This document shows, in pieces, positions 1-7,812 of a stretch of DNA of 9,932 bases. The position numbers were made by a program, and so were the translations under genes. The notes beneath the pieces were generated by a model. The model was not told the origin of the DNA. It made no database searches and saw only the letters and a list, made by a program, of their open reading frames with translations. Source of the stretch: DASYSA01 sp036003885 (GTDB taxonomy: Bacteria > Acidobacteriota > Blastocatellia > UBA7656); assembly GCA_036003885.1 (NCBI GenBank), contig DASYSA010000345.1, positions 1 to 9,932 of the forward strand, read 5' to 3'. Each line of letters starts with the position of its first letter. Within the stretch, counting starts at the first letter, position 1.

Positions 1-2347
1 AGGCTATCAGAGCCACTCCTGAGAGCAGCACGGCACACACTGCGAAAGTCATCAAGTCAGTGGCGCTCACACCGAATAACAGGTTCGACATCAAGCGCGT
101 TAAACCGAAGGCCGCCGCTAATCCCGTTCCAATTCCAGCGAGAGCCAGTGTCATCCCGCGTCCTACGATCAGCTTGAGCACGTCCGACCTTCGCGCTCCG
201 AGCGCCAGCCGAATGCCGATCTCGTTCGTGCGCTGCGAGACCGTGTAGGAGATCACTCCATAAATTCCGACAGCGGCCAACAGAAGCGCAACCGCCGCAA
301 ACAGACCGAGCAGAACCGTTCGATAACGCGGCGCAGCGACAGCTGAGTAAAGCCACTGCTCCATCGTTCTGACAGTGGCGACCGGTTGATCGGGGTCGAT
401 CGACTGAATCTCTTTCCGCACGGCCGCGGCAAGACTCATCGGATCGATCCGCGTGCGAATTACCAGGTTCGTCCAGCTCATGTCATGAGCCGGCATGTAC
501 ATCGCCGGGAACGGTTGAGATTCCAGCGCGCGATGGCGAATGTCGCCCGAAATGCCGATGATCTCGAACGCGTCTTTACCCATCATTAACACCAGGCGCT
601 TTCCAATCGGGTCTTCGTCCGGAAAGACCTGACTCACGAGCAATTCGCTGACGACCAGTACCCTTGCGCTCTGGCGAACTTCCTGTTCGGTGAAGTTGCG
701 GCCGCGGAGCAGCGGAATCCGCAGCGCCGCGAAATAGTGCTCATTCACACGGCGGAAATCCGCGTCGAATCCGTCGACCATGTTCACCGGCGGGCGACCC
801 TCGACCTGAAACGGCATGTCATTAGGCTGGCCGCTCAGTGGCAGTTCGGACACCATACCCACGGTTTCCACGCCGGGCAGGCCTGCAATGCGATTTTCAA
901 CTTGCTCGAAGAGATTCGCGGCCTTCTCGGGCGTACCGTATTTCTCTCGCGACAAGTCAACGCGCATCGTCAGCACGTTCTTTGCGTCGAAGCCGGGACC
1001 TACCTGCTGCAACTCTATAAAACTACGAATGAGCAAGCCGGCGCCGATCAACAGCACAACGGCTATCGCGCCTTCGAATACAACCAGCAGGCTGCGCGTG
1101 CGGTTGCGGTGCGCCCCATCGGCTGCGCTTCGGCCTCCCTCCTTGAGCGTTTCACTGAGATTGAGTTTCAAAGTCTGAATCGCGGGAGCAAGGCCAAATA
1201 GCAGTCCAGTCATGAATGAGATGACGAGGGTGAAGACGAGGACTGTCGCATCAATGCTGACCCGCGCAGTTGACGGGATGTCGCCGGAGCCAAGCTTGAC
1301 GAGCAGATCAACTCCCCACGTGGCGAGGAGCGCCCCGAGTGCTCCCCCGACGAGCGCGAGCAGCACACTCTCGGTAATCATCTGCCGCACGATTCGGAAA
1401 GGCGAGGCTCCAAGCGCGGTTCGCACGGCGATCTCTTTTTGCCGAGAGGCGGCGCGCGCAAGCAGCAGATTTGCCACATTCGCACACGCAATCAGCAGCA
1501 CGAATCCGACTGCGCCGAACAGGATCAACAGTGTCGGTCTGATGTTGCCCACAATCTGATCACGCAGTGGAACGAGCCGCAGATTCCACCCGGTGTTGCT
1601 CGCGGGATACTCCTCTTCCAGGCTGCGAGCCACGGTATCGGTATCGGCCTGCGCCTGCGCAAGCGTGACGCCTGCCTTGAGTCTTCCGACCGGCCGCAGG
1701 AAATGTGCCTTTCGCTGTTTCATATCCGGCGAGTAATCGAAGTTCATTGGGACCCACAGCTCGGCAGTCTGCGGGAAGCTGAACTCCGGAGGCATAACGC
1801 CTATTATTTCAAAAGTCTTACCATCGAGTGTGACGGTTTTGTTTACGATTGATGGATCACCCGCGAAACGCCGTTGCCACAGACGCTGAGTCAGCACGGC
1901 AACCTGGTCGCGGCCCGGCTTTTCATTCTCGGGCAGAAACACGCGGCCAAGCGCCGGGCGGACGCCCAGCGCCTGAAAGTAATTCCCCGTGACCACAGCT
2001 GCAGACAGTCGCTCAGGCTCGCCGTCGCCGGTGAGGTTGAACGGAACCGGAACACCAATTAACGCAGCGAACTCCTCGAAGGTCTCGGTGCGGTCCCGGT
2101 AATCGAGAAAGTCGAGCGGGGAGACGCTGGCGCGACTGCCGCCGTTGCGAATGTTTCCCCACATCCAGACGAGCCGGTCGGGTTCGGCAAAGGGCAATGG
2201 CCGCAACAGCACTCCATTAACAACGCTGAAGATAGCGGTGTTGGCGCCGACTCCCAGGGCCAGCGTGAGCACAGCCACAGCCGTGAAGCCCGGCTTCTTA
2301 AGCATCATGCGAATCCCATATCGAACGTCGTCCAGAATACTGTTCAT
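1..2347 (-). CDS. ADOP-type (MacB/FtsX-like) ABC transporter permease, C-terminus cut by window edge
   Basis: Reading on the minus strand from ATG at 2347 gives 782 uninterrupted codons to the left edge with no stop or frameshift. Comparison with the two neighbouring paralogues suggests only about 20 residues are missing (the CYIPARRATK...LRYE tail). The layout is a short cytoplasmic start (DDVRYGIRMMLKKPGFT), a first helix at about 20-43, an extracytoplasmic MacB-type core domain at about 45-265, three helices with the FtsX signature SRQKEIAVRTALGA (301-314), a helix near 420-442, a second core domain at about 445-680, and a second FtsX block with SQRTNEIGIRLALGA. This internal duplication of core plus FtsX is the hallmark of the ADOP family. 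In family terms it is an inner-membrane permease. It has no ATPase domain and none is adjacent, so substrate and energy source are unknown. It is the last visible gene of a three-permease row and lies 189 bases after the preceding stop. It resembles the 5084-7507 protein more than its immediate neighbour. Confidence 0.93.
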   Translation of the reverse strand, partial: MNSILDDVRYGIRMMLKKPGFTAVAVLTLALGVGANTAIFSVVNGVLLRPLPFAEPDRLVWMWGNIRNGGSRASVSPLDFLDYRDRTETFEEFAALIGVPVPFNLTGDGEPERLSAAVVTGNYFQALGVRPALGRVFLPENEKPGRDQVAVLTQRLWQRRFAGDPSIVNKTVTLDGKTFEIIGVMPPEFSFPQTAELWVPMNFDYSPDMKQRKAHFLRPVGRLKAGVTLAQAQADTDTVARSLEEEYPASNTGWNLRLVPLRDQIVGNIRPTLLILFGAVGFVLLIACANVANLLLARAASRQKEIAVRTALGASPFRIVRQMITESVLLALVGGALGALLATWGVDLLVKLGSGDIPSTARVSIDATVLVFTLVISFMTGLLFGLAPAIQTLKLNLSETLKEGGRSAADGAHRNRTRSLLVVFEGAIAVVLLIGAGLLIRSFIELQQVGPGFDAKNVLTMRVDLSREKYGTPEKAANLFEQVENRIAGLPGVETVGMVSELPLSGQPNDMPFQVEGRPPVNMVDGFDADFRRVNEHYFAALRIPLLRGRNFTEQEVRQSARVLVVSELLVSQVFPDEDPIGKRLVLMMGKDAFEIIGISGDIRHRALESQPFPAMYMPAHDMSWTNLVIRTRIDPMSLAAAVRKEIQSIDPDQPVATVRTMEQWLYSAVAAPRYRTVLLGLFAAVALLLAAVGIYGVISYTVSQRTNEIGIRLALGARRSDVLKLIVGRGMTLALAGIGTGLAAAFGLTRLMSNLLFGVSATDLMTFAVCAVLLSGVALIA

Positions 2348-2352
2348 AATTT

Positions 2353-2478
2353 GTCCTTTGTCCGTGGTCAGTTGTCCGTGGTCCGTTGTCCGTGGTCCGT
2401 TGTCCGTAGTCCGTAGTCCGTTGTCCGTGGTCAGTTGTCCGTAGTCCGTTGTCCGTTGCCAGTCGTCAGTTGTTAGAC
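2353..2478. repeat. Tandem 7-base repeat array, junction 1
   Basis: There are eighteen consecutive units in 7-base phase. On the plus strand, 12 fit GTCCGTK or GTCCGTA, 3 fit GTCAGTT (2367, 2430, 2465) and 3 are degenerate (GTCCTTT at 2353, GCCAGTC at 2458, GTTAGAC at 2472). The array fills the space between the start of the left permease and the loop before the inverted arm. Units touch directly without spacers, so it is not a CRISPR. Because seven is not a multiple of three, any reading frame through it gives a meaningless S-V-V-type peptide that repeats every seven residues. Function is unknown. Confidence 0.93.
2354..2359 (-). promoter_or_regulatory. Ribosome binding site formed by a repeat unit
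   Basis: The minus strand reads AAAGGA followed by six bases (CAAATT) and ATG at 2347. The AAAGGAC at 2353-2359 is in exact 7-base phase with the adjoining array and looks like a degenerate unit (AACGGAC changed to AAAGGAC). The Shine-Dalgarno sequence therefore appears to have been made from the repeat. Its fit to the consensus is moderate, and it supports the ATG start. Confidence 0.6.
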
Positions 2479-2534
2479 GTTCAAATGACCACGACAGACC
2501 ACGGACAACGGACAACGAACAACGGACCACGGAC
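2374..2534. repeat. Inverted-repeat hairpin between permeases, junction 1
   Basis: Five units in the opposite orientation occupy 2500-2534 (CACGGAC, AACGGAC, AACGAAC, AACGGAC, CACGGAC), ending two bases before the upstream permease's stop codon (2539-2537). Read as reverse complement they match 2374-2408 at 32 of 35 positions by my count, and other registers match nearly as well. In the message this can form a long stem just after the stop codon, with several alternative registers. There is no U-run after the stem, so a standard intrinsic terminator is not supported. Possible roles are transcript stabilisation, processing or translational control; all are inference. Confidence 0.85.
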
Positions 2535-2536
2535 AA

Positions 2537-4942
2537 TCACTCGTATCTGAGTACAATCATCGGATCCACTTTCGTTGCTCGGCGTGCCGGAATGTAGCAA
2601 GCCACGAGCGCAACACTGGTCAACAGCAGCGCAAGGGCGCCGAATATCGCCGGATCCGTTGCGCTCACATTGAAGAGCAGGCTTTGCATCAGCCCGGTCA
2701 ACACAAGAGAGGCCCCAGAGCCAATAATCACACCCGTTACCGTCAGACCGATCCCCTGCCTCATCACCAGACTGAGCACGTTACGCGGTCGCGCCCCGAG
2801 CGCCATCCGAATCCCGATCTCGCGCGTGCGCCGCGTCATTGCATACGACATCACACCGTATATCCCGATAATTGCCAGCAGCAGGGCGGCCGCCGCAAAG
2901 ACGCCAAAGATGAGCAGGCTGAAACGGCGACTGTCGAGAGAAGAAGAGAAGATCCTTTCCAGCGTTCGGAAATTCACGGGGAGTTCCGGATTCATCGATT
3001 CCACCGTCTGTCTCAACACCGGAATGAGTGCCGCGGGATCGCTTTGCGAACGTACCACTATGGAGAAGTCAGCCGTCCTTCCGGGGCGCTGCAACGAGGA
3101 GACGTAAACCGTGGCCGCCACTTTGAGGTCCAACCCGTACTCGCGCACGTCATTGACTACTCCCACGATTTGCAACATCTGTTTATCGCCGTCCATATTG
3201 CCGTATTGAATTCGTTGGCCAATCGGCTCTTCGTTTGGCCAGACGCGCTGTGCAAGGGCCTGGCTGATGACCGCGGCATGCGATGAATCCGGAGTGTCCG
3301 ACCTGTCGAAGAGTCGCCCGCGCAAAAGCGGAATTCCCATCGCGTCGAAATATCGCGAGCTAGCGACTCGGAATTCGGCGTAGCCTGGTCTGGAGGGATC
3401 GTTGTCTATCAGGAACTGGCCGTCGGCGCCTCGATCGGTCATCGGCAGCGCGTTGATTCCACCGGCGGCTTTAACGCCCGGAATCTGACTGATGCGCTCC
3501 AGCAACGATTCATGAAATTGGGCGAGTTGAATCTTCTGTTGTTTGTCCTCCGGGAATGGCGACGAGATGTCCATCGTCACGGCGCTTTCCGTCCGGAAGC
3601 CGGGATCAATGTGAATCAGTTTCAGAAAGCTCTTTGCGAGCAGCCCCGCGCCTACCAGAAGCACCAGCGTCATGGCCACCTGTGAAATCACCAGCAACGA
3701 ACGCAGACGCCCGCTCAATGGACTTGCCGATTGTTCGCGGCCTGAACCCTTGAGCATCGACTGCAAATCCGACTTCGAAAGCCTGAGCATCGGCGCGAGG
3801 CCGATCACAACCGCGACCAACAACGATAGTCCAAAGGTAAACAGCAGCGCACGGGCGTCAACACCGATCTCGTGCACTCGCGGAAGGTTGCCCGGACTAA
3901 TGCCGACGAGGAGATCAACGCCCCACAGCGCCAACAGAACTCCGACGATTCCAGCGATGAATGTCAGCGAAAGGCTCTCGATGATGAACTGTTTGGCCAG
4001 GTGCAATCGCGTCGCGCCGAGAGCCGTGCGCAGAGCAAACTCCTTCTGCCGCGAAGCCGCCTGGGACAGTAACATGTTCGCCACATTCGAGCAGGCTATC
4101 AGTAAGAGAAACGCGACCGCAGCCAGCAGGATCATCAATCCCAGTCGCACGTCCTTTACCAGAAACTCCTGCAACGGGATTGCTGAGAAGTCGACCGCGT
4201 CGGTTTCCGCGCCATGCGCCTGTTTGAGTCGCCGTCCGATTGCACTCACCTCGGCCCGGGCACGATCGAGCGAAATGTCGGAACGCACCCGTCCAATGAC
4301 ACGACAGTTATGCGCCGTCCGTGATTCGGCTGCAGCATAGATTTCTCGGGGAATCCAGATCTCAGCTTCTTGAGGAAACTTGAACCCTGCGGGCATGACT
4401 CCAATGATGGTGAAATTCTGGTCCGAAATCCTTAGCGGGATGGATGCGAAATCCTGCTTTCCTTCGAGCAGCGATTGCCAGAAACCGTAGCTGACGACGG
4501 CGACGGGGAGGCCGCTACCGAGCCTGGTCTCGTCGGGTGAGAATGCGCGGCCTTGCGCCGGTTGCACACCCATCACTCGAAAGAAGTCCGATGAAACGGT
4601 GTACACCGGAGTGCGGACGGGCTTTGTGCCGGCGACGACGGTGGCGGTGTCTCCGTTGTATTCGGCCATCGCCTCGAGGCTCTGCGTCTCCGCCTTCAGG
4701 TCGAAAAAGTTCGGGTCCGCGAAATTTATCAGCGAGCCTTTCGCGTTGACCTCTTTCAGCTGCACGATCCGTTCAGAGTCGGGGTAGGGCAGGGCGCGCA
4801 ACAGTACGCCGTCAACGATGCTGAAGATGGCCGTGCAGGCGCCGATGCCCAGTGCGAGCGAAAGGAGTGCAGTCGCATTGAGTCCCGGACGTGCGATCAA
4901 CATTCGAACAGAATGCCTTAAGTCGCGCCATGTCGTGTTCAC
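2537..4942 (-). CDS. ADOP-type (MacB/FtsX-like) ABC transporter permease
   Basis: This is a complete 801-residue protein, the usual length for the short ADOP form. It starts at GTG 4942; AAGGAG five bases upstream supports that start, and the N-terminus MNTTWRDLRHSVRMLIARPG aligns with both neighbours. The first helix is at about 21-44, the first MacB-type core at 45-262, helices at about 268-291, 318-346 and 366-385 with QKEFALRTALGA at 299-310, a helix at about 416-438, the second core at 440-670, and helices at about 675-698, 730-751 and 766-783 with TRRTREIGIRMALGA at 703-717. It ends PARRATKVDPMIVLRYE. It is the middle gene of the row. By eye it is the most diverged of the three: the first-helix motif GANTAIFS is GACTAIFS here, and both FtsX signatures differ from those of the flanking copies. 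No Walker motifs are present, so it needs an ATPase encoded elsewhere or works without one. Substrate is unknown. Confidence 0.95.
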   Translation of the reverse strand: MNTTWRDLRHSVRMLIARPGLNATALLSLALGIGACTAIFSIVDGVLLRALPYPDSERIVQLKEVNAKGSLINFADPNFFDLKAETQSLEAMAEYNGDTATVVAGTKPVRTPVYTVSSDFFRVMGVQPAQGRAFSPDETRLGSGLPVAVVSYGFWQSLLEGKQDFASIPLRISDQNFTIIGVMPAGFKFPQEAEIWIPREIYAAAESRTAHNCRVIGRVRSDISLDRARAEVSAIGRRLKQAHGAETDAVDFSAIPLQEFLVKDVRLGLMILLAAVAFLLLIACSNVANMLLSQAASRQKEFALRTALGATRLHLAKQFIIESLSLTFIAGIVGVLLALWGVDLLVGISPGNLPRVHEIGVDARALLFTFGLSLLVAVVIGLAPMLRLSKSDLQSMLKGSGREQSASPLSGRLRSLLVISQVAMTLVLLVGAGLLAKSFLKLIHIDPGFRTESAVTMDISSPFPEDKQQKIQLAQFHESLLERISQIPGVKAAGGINALPMTDRGADGQFLIDNDPSRPGYAEFRVASSRYFDAMGIPLLRGRLFDRSDTPDSSHAAVISQALAQRVWPNEEPIGQRIQYGNMDGDKQMLQIVGVVNDVREYGLDLKVAATVYVSSLQRPGRTADFSIVVRSQSDPAALIPVLRQTVESMNPELPVNFRTLERIFSSSLDSRRFSLLIFGVFAAAALLLAIIGIYGVMSYAMTRRTREIGIRMALGARPRNVLSLVMRQGIGLTVTGVIIGSGASLVLTGLMQSLLFNVSATDPAIFGALALLLTSVALVACYIPARRATKVDPMIVLRYE

Positions 4943-4947
4943 TGTCT

Positions 4948-4953
4948 CTCCTT
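4948..4953 (-). promoter_or_regulatory. Strong ribosome binding site deciding a GTG start
   Basis: The minus strand reads AAGGAG, then AGACA, then GTG at 4942. The spacing of five bases is good, and the signal picks this GTG over later in-frame starts. It directly abuts the first repeat unit (GTCAGTG at 4954), so the whole array lies immediately upstream in the message. Confidence 0.75.
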
Positions 4954-5030
4954 GTCAGTGGTCAGTGGTCAGTGGTCAGTTGTCAGTTGTCCGTGGTCAG
5001 TTGTCAGTTGTCCGTTGTCCGTTGTCTCCG
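4954..5030. repeat. Tandem 7-base repeat array, junction 2
   Basis: There are eleven units in unbroken 7-base phase. On the plus strand these are seven GTCAGTK (4954, 4961, 4968, 4975, 4982, 4996, 5003), three GTCCGTK (4989, 5010, 5017) and one degenerate GTCTCCG (5024). It is the same repeat family as at 2353-2478 but dominated by the CAG variant rather than CCG. It lies between the ribosome binding site of one permease and the loop of the hairpin with the inverted arm. Confidence 0.93.
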
Positions 5031-5077
5031 GTTTCTACTAGGCCGATACAACGGACAACTGAAAACTGACAACGGAC
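4989..5077. repeat. Inverted-repeat hairpin between permeases, junction 2
   Basis: The right arm at 5050-5077 is AACGGAC, AACTGAA, AACTGAC, AACGGAC. Its reverse complement matches the left arm 4989-5016 (GTCCGTG, GTCAGTT, GTCAGTT, GTCCGTT) at 26 of 28 positions. The order of CCG and CAG variants is also conserved, so the pairing is not just generic repeat similarity. The loop is the non-repeat stretch 5031-5049 plus two more left units. The stem starts six bases after the upstream stop codon (5086-5084). No U-tract follows. Confidence 0.85.
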
Positions 5078-5083
5078 ACCTGT

Positions 5084-7507
5084 TCATTCGTATCTGAGTG
5101 CAACCATTGCGTCGACCTTCGTTGCGCGCCGAGCCGGAATATAGCAAGCCATTAGCGCTACGACTGCGAGCAAAAGAGTGATGAGCGCGAAGGTCCAGGG
5201 ATCAGTCGCGCTTACACCGAACAGAAGACTCTTCATCACCCGCGTCAGCGCAAGGGATGCCGCCAGTCCAATCGTTACCCCAAGCCCAGTCAGTGCCACG
5301 CCCTGTTTGAGAATCAGCCTGGCTACATCAACCGCGCGCGCACCCAGCGCGATGCGAATGCCGATCTCATTGGTGCGCTGTGCGACTGAGTAAGAGACCA
5401 CTCCGTAAATCCCGACCGTGGCAAGCAGCAGACCTGTTGCGGCGAAGACACCGATCAGAAGCATGTTGAATCGTTGTGGCGCTATCGATCGAGCGACGAC
5501 CTGTTCCATCGGACGAATCTCAGATAGCGGCAGGGCCGCGTCCAATGTACCGATCTCGCGCTTGATCGCCGCCCCGAGACTCTGCGGGGCCAGAGAAGCC
5601 CGAACGGTGAAGTATGATGACACGAACCTTCTCGCGATCGTCATCGCTTTCTCCGGAACTTGTGCGATAGGCACGAAAACCATCGGGGGCGCATCGCTGT
5701 CGAGGCCGAACTGCTTCGCATCGCCCACCACGCCGACAATCTGGCGTACGGGATCGCCCAGGTCGCGGCCGATAGAGAACTGCTGAGTCGCGGGATCCGC
5801 ATCGCTGAGATTCCGGTGGACAAAAGCCTCGTTTACGATTGCGACCGCCTGCGCGCCGGTGTTGTCGGCGTCGGTGAAAGCTCGACCCTGCTTAACCGGG
5901 ATCCTCATTACATGGAAGTATTCAGGAGTGATCATCCGAAATTGCACCGCGCGGGTTGCGTCCGGGCGCCCGGGAAAGAAAACCGGCATGTTGAACTGGG
6001 CGTTCAACGGCAGAGTGCTGGTGACAGCCGCAGACTCCACGCCGGGGAGATTGCTGATACGTTCCACGGCGCTGTGGTAAAACGCCGCCGCTTCGTTCGT
6101 CGTGTCGTACCTCTCGCCGTTGAGCGCAACCTGGACCGTCAGCACATCGTGGGCATCGAAGCCCGGCTCGACCGCGCTCAGATTGGCGAACGTTCGAACA
6201 AGCAGCGTCGCCCCGACCAGGAGCACCAGCGACGTCGCCAGCTCGAGCACGACGAACACATTGCGCAAGCGCCCGCGCTGAGCCCCGCCAACGCCCTTCC
6301 CAGCCCCTTCCTTGAGCGCCGAGTTGACATCGATTCTCGCAGCCTGAAACGCCGGAGCAAGGCCGAACAACAACCCGGTTACCACTGCCGCCGAAAAGGC
6401 GAACGCCAGCACGCGCCAATCGAAGGTGACCTGCTGCGTGCGAGGTAGGAACTGCCCTGGCAGAGCTGCTACGAGGAGATCGGTCCCCCAGACAGCCAGC
6501 AGCAATCCGGCCGCGCCTCCGACAAGCGCGAGCAACACACCTTCCGTTAACAACTGCGTTACTATGCGCCAGCCACCTGCGCCTAAGGCCCGCCGAATCG
6601 CAATCTCTTTCCGCCGCGCCGTCGCGCGAGTGAGTTGCAAATTGGCGACGTTCGCGCAGGCGATCAGCAATAAGAACCCGACCGCGCCCAACAGAATCCA
6701 GAGCCACTGTCTCACATCGCTCGTGAACAATTCCTGATACGGGCGCGCCCCCAGGCTTTCGCCCTGCTCCATCGAGCGGGGATGGGCCGCGCGATACTCC
6801 TCGGCGATGAGCTTCAGTTCCTCATTTGCCTGCGACAGAGTTATTCCTGGCTTCAACCTCGCGATAACTGTGGCGTTCGGATTCGGGTCGCCAGTCAGCG
6901 AGGGTCGCATCGGCACAAATAGGTCAATGTGGGGAAGGTATTGGAACTTAGCGGGCATCACCCCGACGACCGTCACGCTCTGGCCATTAAGCGAGATTGG
7001 TTTGCCGATCAGGCTCGCATCCGCGCCAAAGCGCCTGCGCCACAAGCCGTCGCTCATAATGACGACACGGTCGCCGCCCTCCGTGTCTTCCTCCTGGGTG
7101 AATGTGCGTCCAATGGCAGGATTCACTCCCAGCACTCGAAAGAAATCGACTGAAACGCGAACCCCGTCGACGTACTCGGCTTCGTCACCGCCGGCGAGAT
7201 TACACCCGCCGCCCAGACCCTGAGTGGCCGCCATCGCCTCGAAGGATTGGTTATTGTCGCGCCAGAAGAGAAACTTCGGCTCACCGGCCGCCACCATCAT
7301 CCCGCTGGAATACTGCTGGCCGATCCACATCAGGCTTTCAGATTCCGGATAGGGAAGCGGCCGCAGCAACACTGCGTTCACGACACTGAAGATTGCCGTG
7401 TTTGCGCCGATGCCTAAGGCCAGCGTGAGCACTGCCACTACCGTAAAGGACGGTTTCTTGATGAGCATCCGCAGGCCATACCGGAGATCCAGCGAGAATG
7501 TTGTCAC
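5084..7507 (-). CDS. ADOP-type (MacB/FtsX-like) ABC transporter permease, first of the row
   Basis: This is a complete 807-residue protein starting at GTG 7507, with GGGAGGG four bases upstream, and ending RYE-TGA. Eight hydrophobic segments are visible at about 20-42, 269-292, 318-346, 363-389, 416-438, 681-706, 735-757 and 771-791. The two large soluble blocks at about 45-265 and 440-675 are the MacB-type extracytoplasmic core domains. FtsX signatures are RRKEIAIRRALGA (298-310) and AQRTNEIGIRIALGA (709-723). The first helix carries the family motif LTLALGIGANTAIFSVVNAV. No nucleotide-binding domain is present or encoded nearby. It is the first gene of the permease row in transcription order, preceded by a 305-base gap, so the operon promoter should lie there. 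MacB relatives move peptides, lipoproteins or drugs across the envelope, but nothing here points to a specific substrate. Confidence 0.95.
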   Translation of the reverse strand: MTTFSLDLRYGLRMLIKKPSFTVVAVLTLALGIGANTAIFSVVNAVLLRPLPYPESESLMWIGQQYSSGMMVAAGEPKFLFWRDNNQSFEAMAATQGLGGGCNLAGGDEAEYVDGVRVSVDFFRVLGVNPAIGRTFTQEEDTEGGDRVVIMSDGLWRRRFGADASLIGKPISLNGQSVTVVGVMPAKFQYLPHIDLFVPMRPSLTGDPNPNATVIARLKPGITLSQANEELKLIAEEYRAAHPRSMEQGESLGARPYQELFTSDVRQWLWILLGAVGFLLLIACANVANLQLTRATARRKEIAIRRALGAGGWRIVTQLLTEGVLLALVGGAAGLLLAVWGTDLLVAALPGQFLPRTQQVTFDWRVLAFAFSAAVVTGLLFGLAPAFQAARIDVNSALKEGAGKGVGGAQRGRLRNVFVVLELATSLVLLVGATLLVRTFANLSAVEPGFDAHDVLTVQVALNGERYDTTNEAAAFYHSAVERISNLPGVESAAVTSTLPLNAQFNMPVFFPGRPDATRAVQFRMITPEYFHVMRIPVKQGRAFTDADNTGAQAVAIVNEAFVHRNLSDADPATQQFSIGRDLGDPVRQIVGVVGDAKQFGLDSDAPPMVFVPIAQVPEKAMTIARRFVSSYFTVRASLAPQSLGAAIKREIGTLDAALPLSEIRPMEQVVARSIAPQRFNMLLIGVFAATGLLLATVGIYGVVSYSVAQRTNEIGIRIALGARAVDVARLILKQGVALTGLGVTIGLAASLALTRVMKSLLFGVSATDPWTFALITLLLAVVALMACYIPARRATKVDAMVALRYE

Positions 7508-7812
7508 GTTGCCCTCCCAAACGCCGATGTGAGCCGGTCTGGCGGATGAAGCCTCGCGTAGACACAGCCGCCCTTGGCGTCTGGTCAGCCAATGCCGTGC
7601 CAGTGAGTCGCGTAAGTAAGATGAACGAATAATTGGCCCTTAAGAGCGGGCATCTGGTGCGTGAATCGAAGATAGTTGTACGTTTCTGGGATGGTGAGGT
7701 CCCACGAGTGGGAAATCAGCGAGAGACTATCCATACAAGATTTGCGTAGAGACCGGGGAGCTGCCCGCACCGCCGCCGCAAGAAAAGAAAGTGCTTCATG
7801 AGCAAACCGGGG
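7508..7812. other. Non-coding gap upstream of the permease row
   Basis: This 305-base stretch separates the stop of the TPR gene from the first permease. I see no convincing gene and no 7-base repeat. It should hold the promoter of the permease row, but I found no good sigma-70-like -35/-10 pair on the minus strand. The one notable element is a perfect six-base inverted repeat, TCCCAC-GA-GTGGGA, at 7700-7713, about 190 bases before the permease start. It could be a regulator site or chance. A minus-strand reading frame at 7770-7585 has no visible ribosome binding site or motif and was not called. Confidence 0.6.
7512..7518 (-). promoter_or_regulatory. Ribosome binding site deciding a GTG start
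   Basis: The minus strand reads GGGAGGG, then CAAC, then GTG at 7507. The purine-rich stretch closely matches a Shine-Dalgarno sequence. The short four-base spacer is acceptable, and the resulting N-terminus MTTFSLDLRYGLRML aligns with the paralogues. Confidence 0.65.

Noticed and set aside
1..2347. Frameshifted or decayed permease, because several short minus-strand frames appear in this region
   Set aside because: Translating the correct frame from ATG 2347 gives 782 codons with no stop. The gene merely runs off the window, and the short frames are in another phase.
2145..2444. Plus-strand frame ending in a repetitive S-V-V peptide; a similar one lies at 4818-5069
   Set aside because: The repeated residues are simply the translated 7-base array. 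The front part is antisense to a permease.
2353..2534. CRISPR array
   Set aside because: Units are 7 bases and contiguous, with no spacers, no repeats of CRISPR length and no cas genes.
5660..6448. Long plus-strand open frame (262 codons) antisense to the first permease
   Set aside because: It lies wholly within a gene whose minus-strand product aligns end to end with its paralogues. The antisense peptide is rich in R and H with no domain pattern, typical of the complement of GC-rich coding DNA.
1..7507. MacB proper (ATPase fused to permease)
   Set aside because: All three proteins begin directly with the DLRY...R-ML segment and first helix, and I found no Walker A/B or signature motif. The duplicated core plus FtsX layout fits ADOP instead.
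7585..7770. 61-residue minus-strand open frame in the gap before the permeases
   Set aside because: It has no recognisable ribosome binding site, domain or membrane segment, and nothing in the window resembles it.
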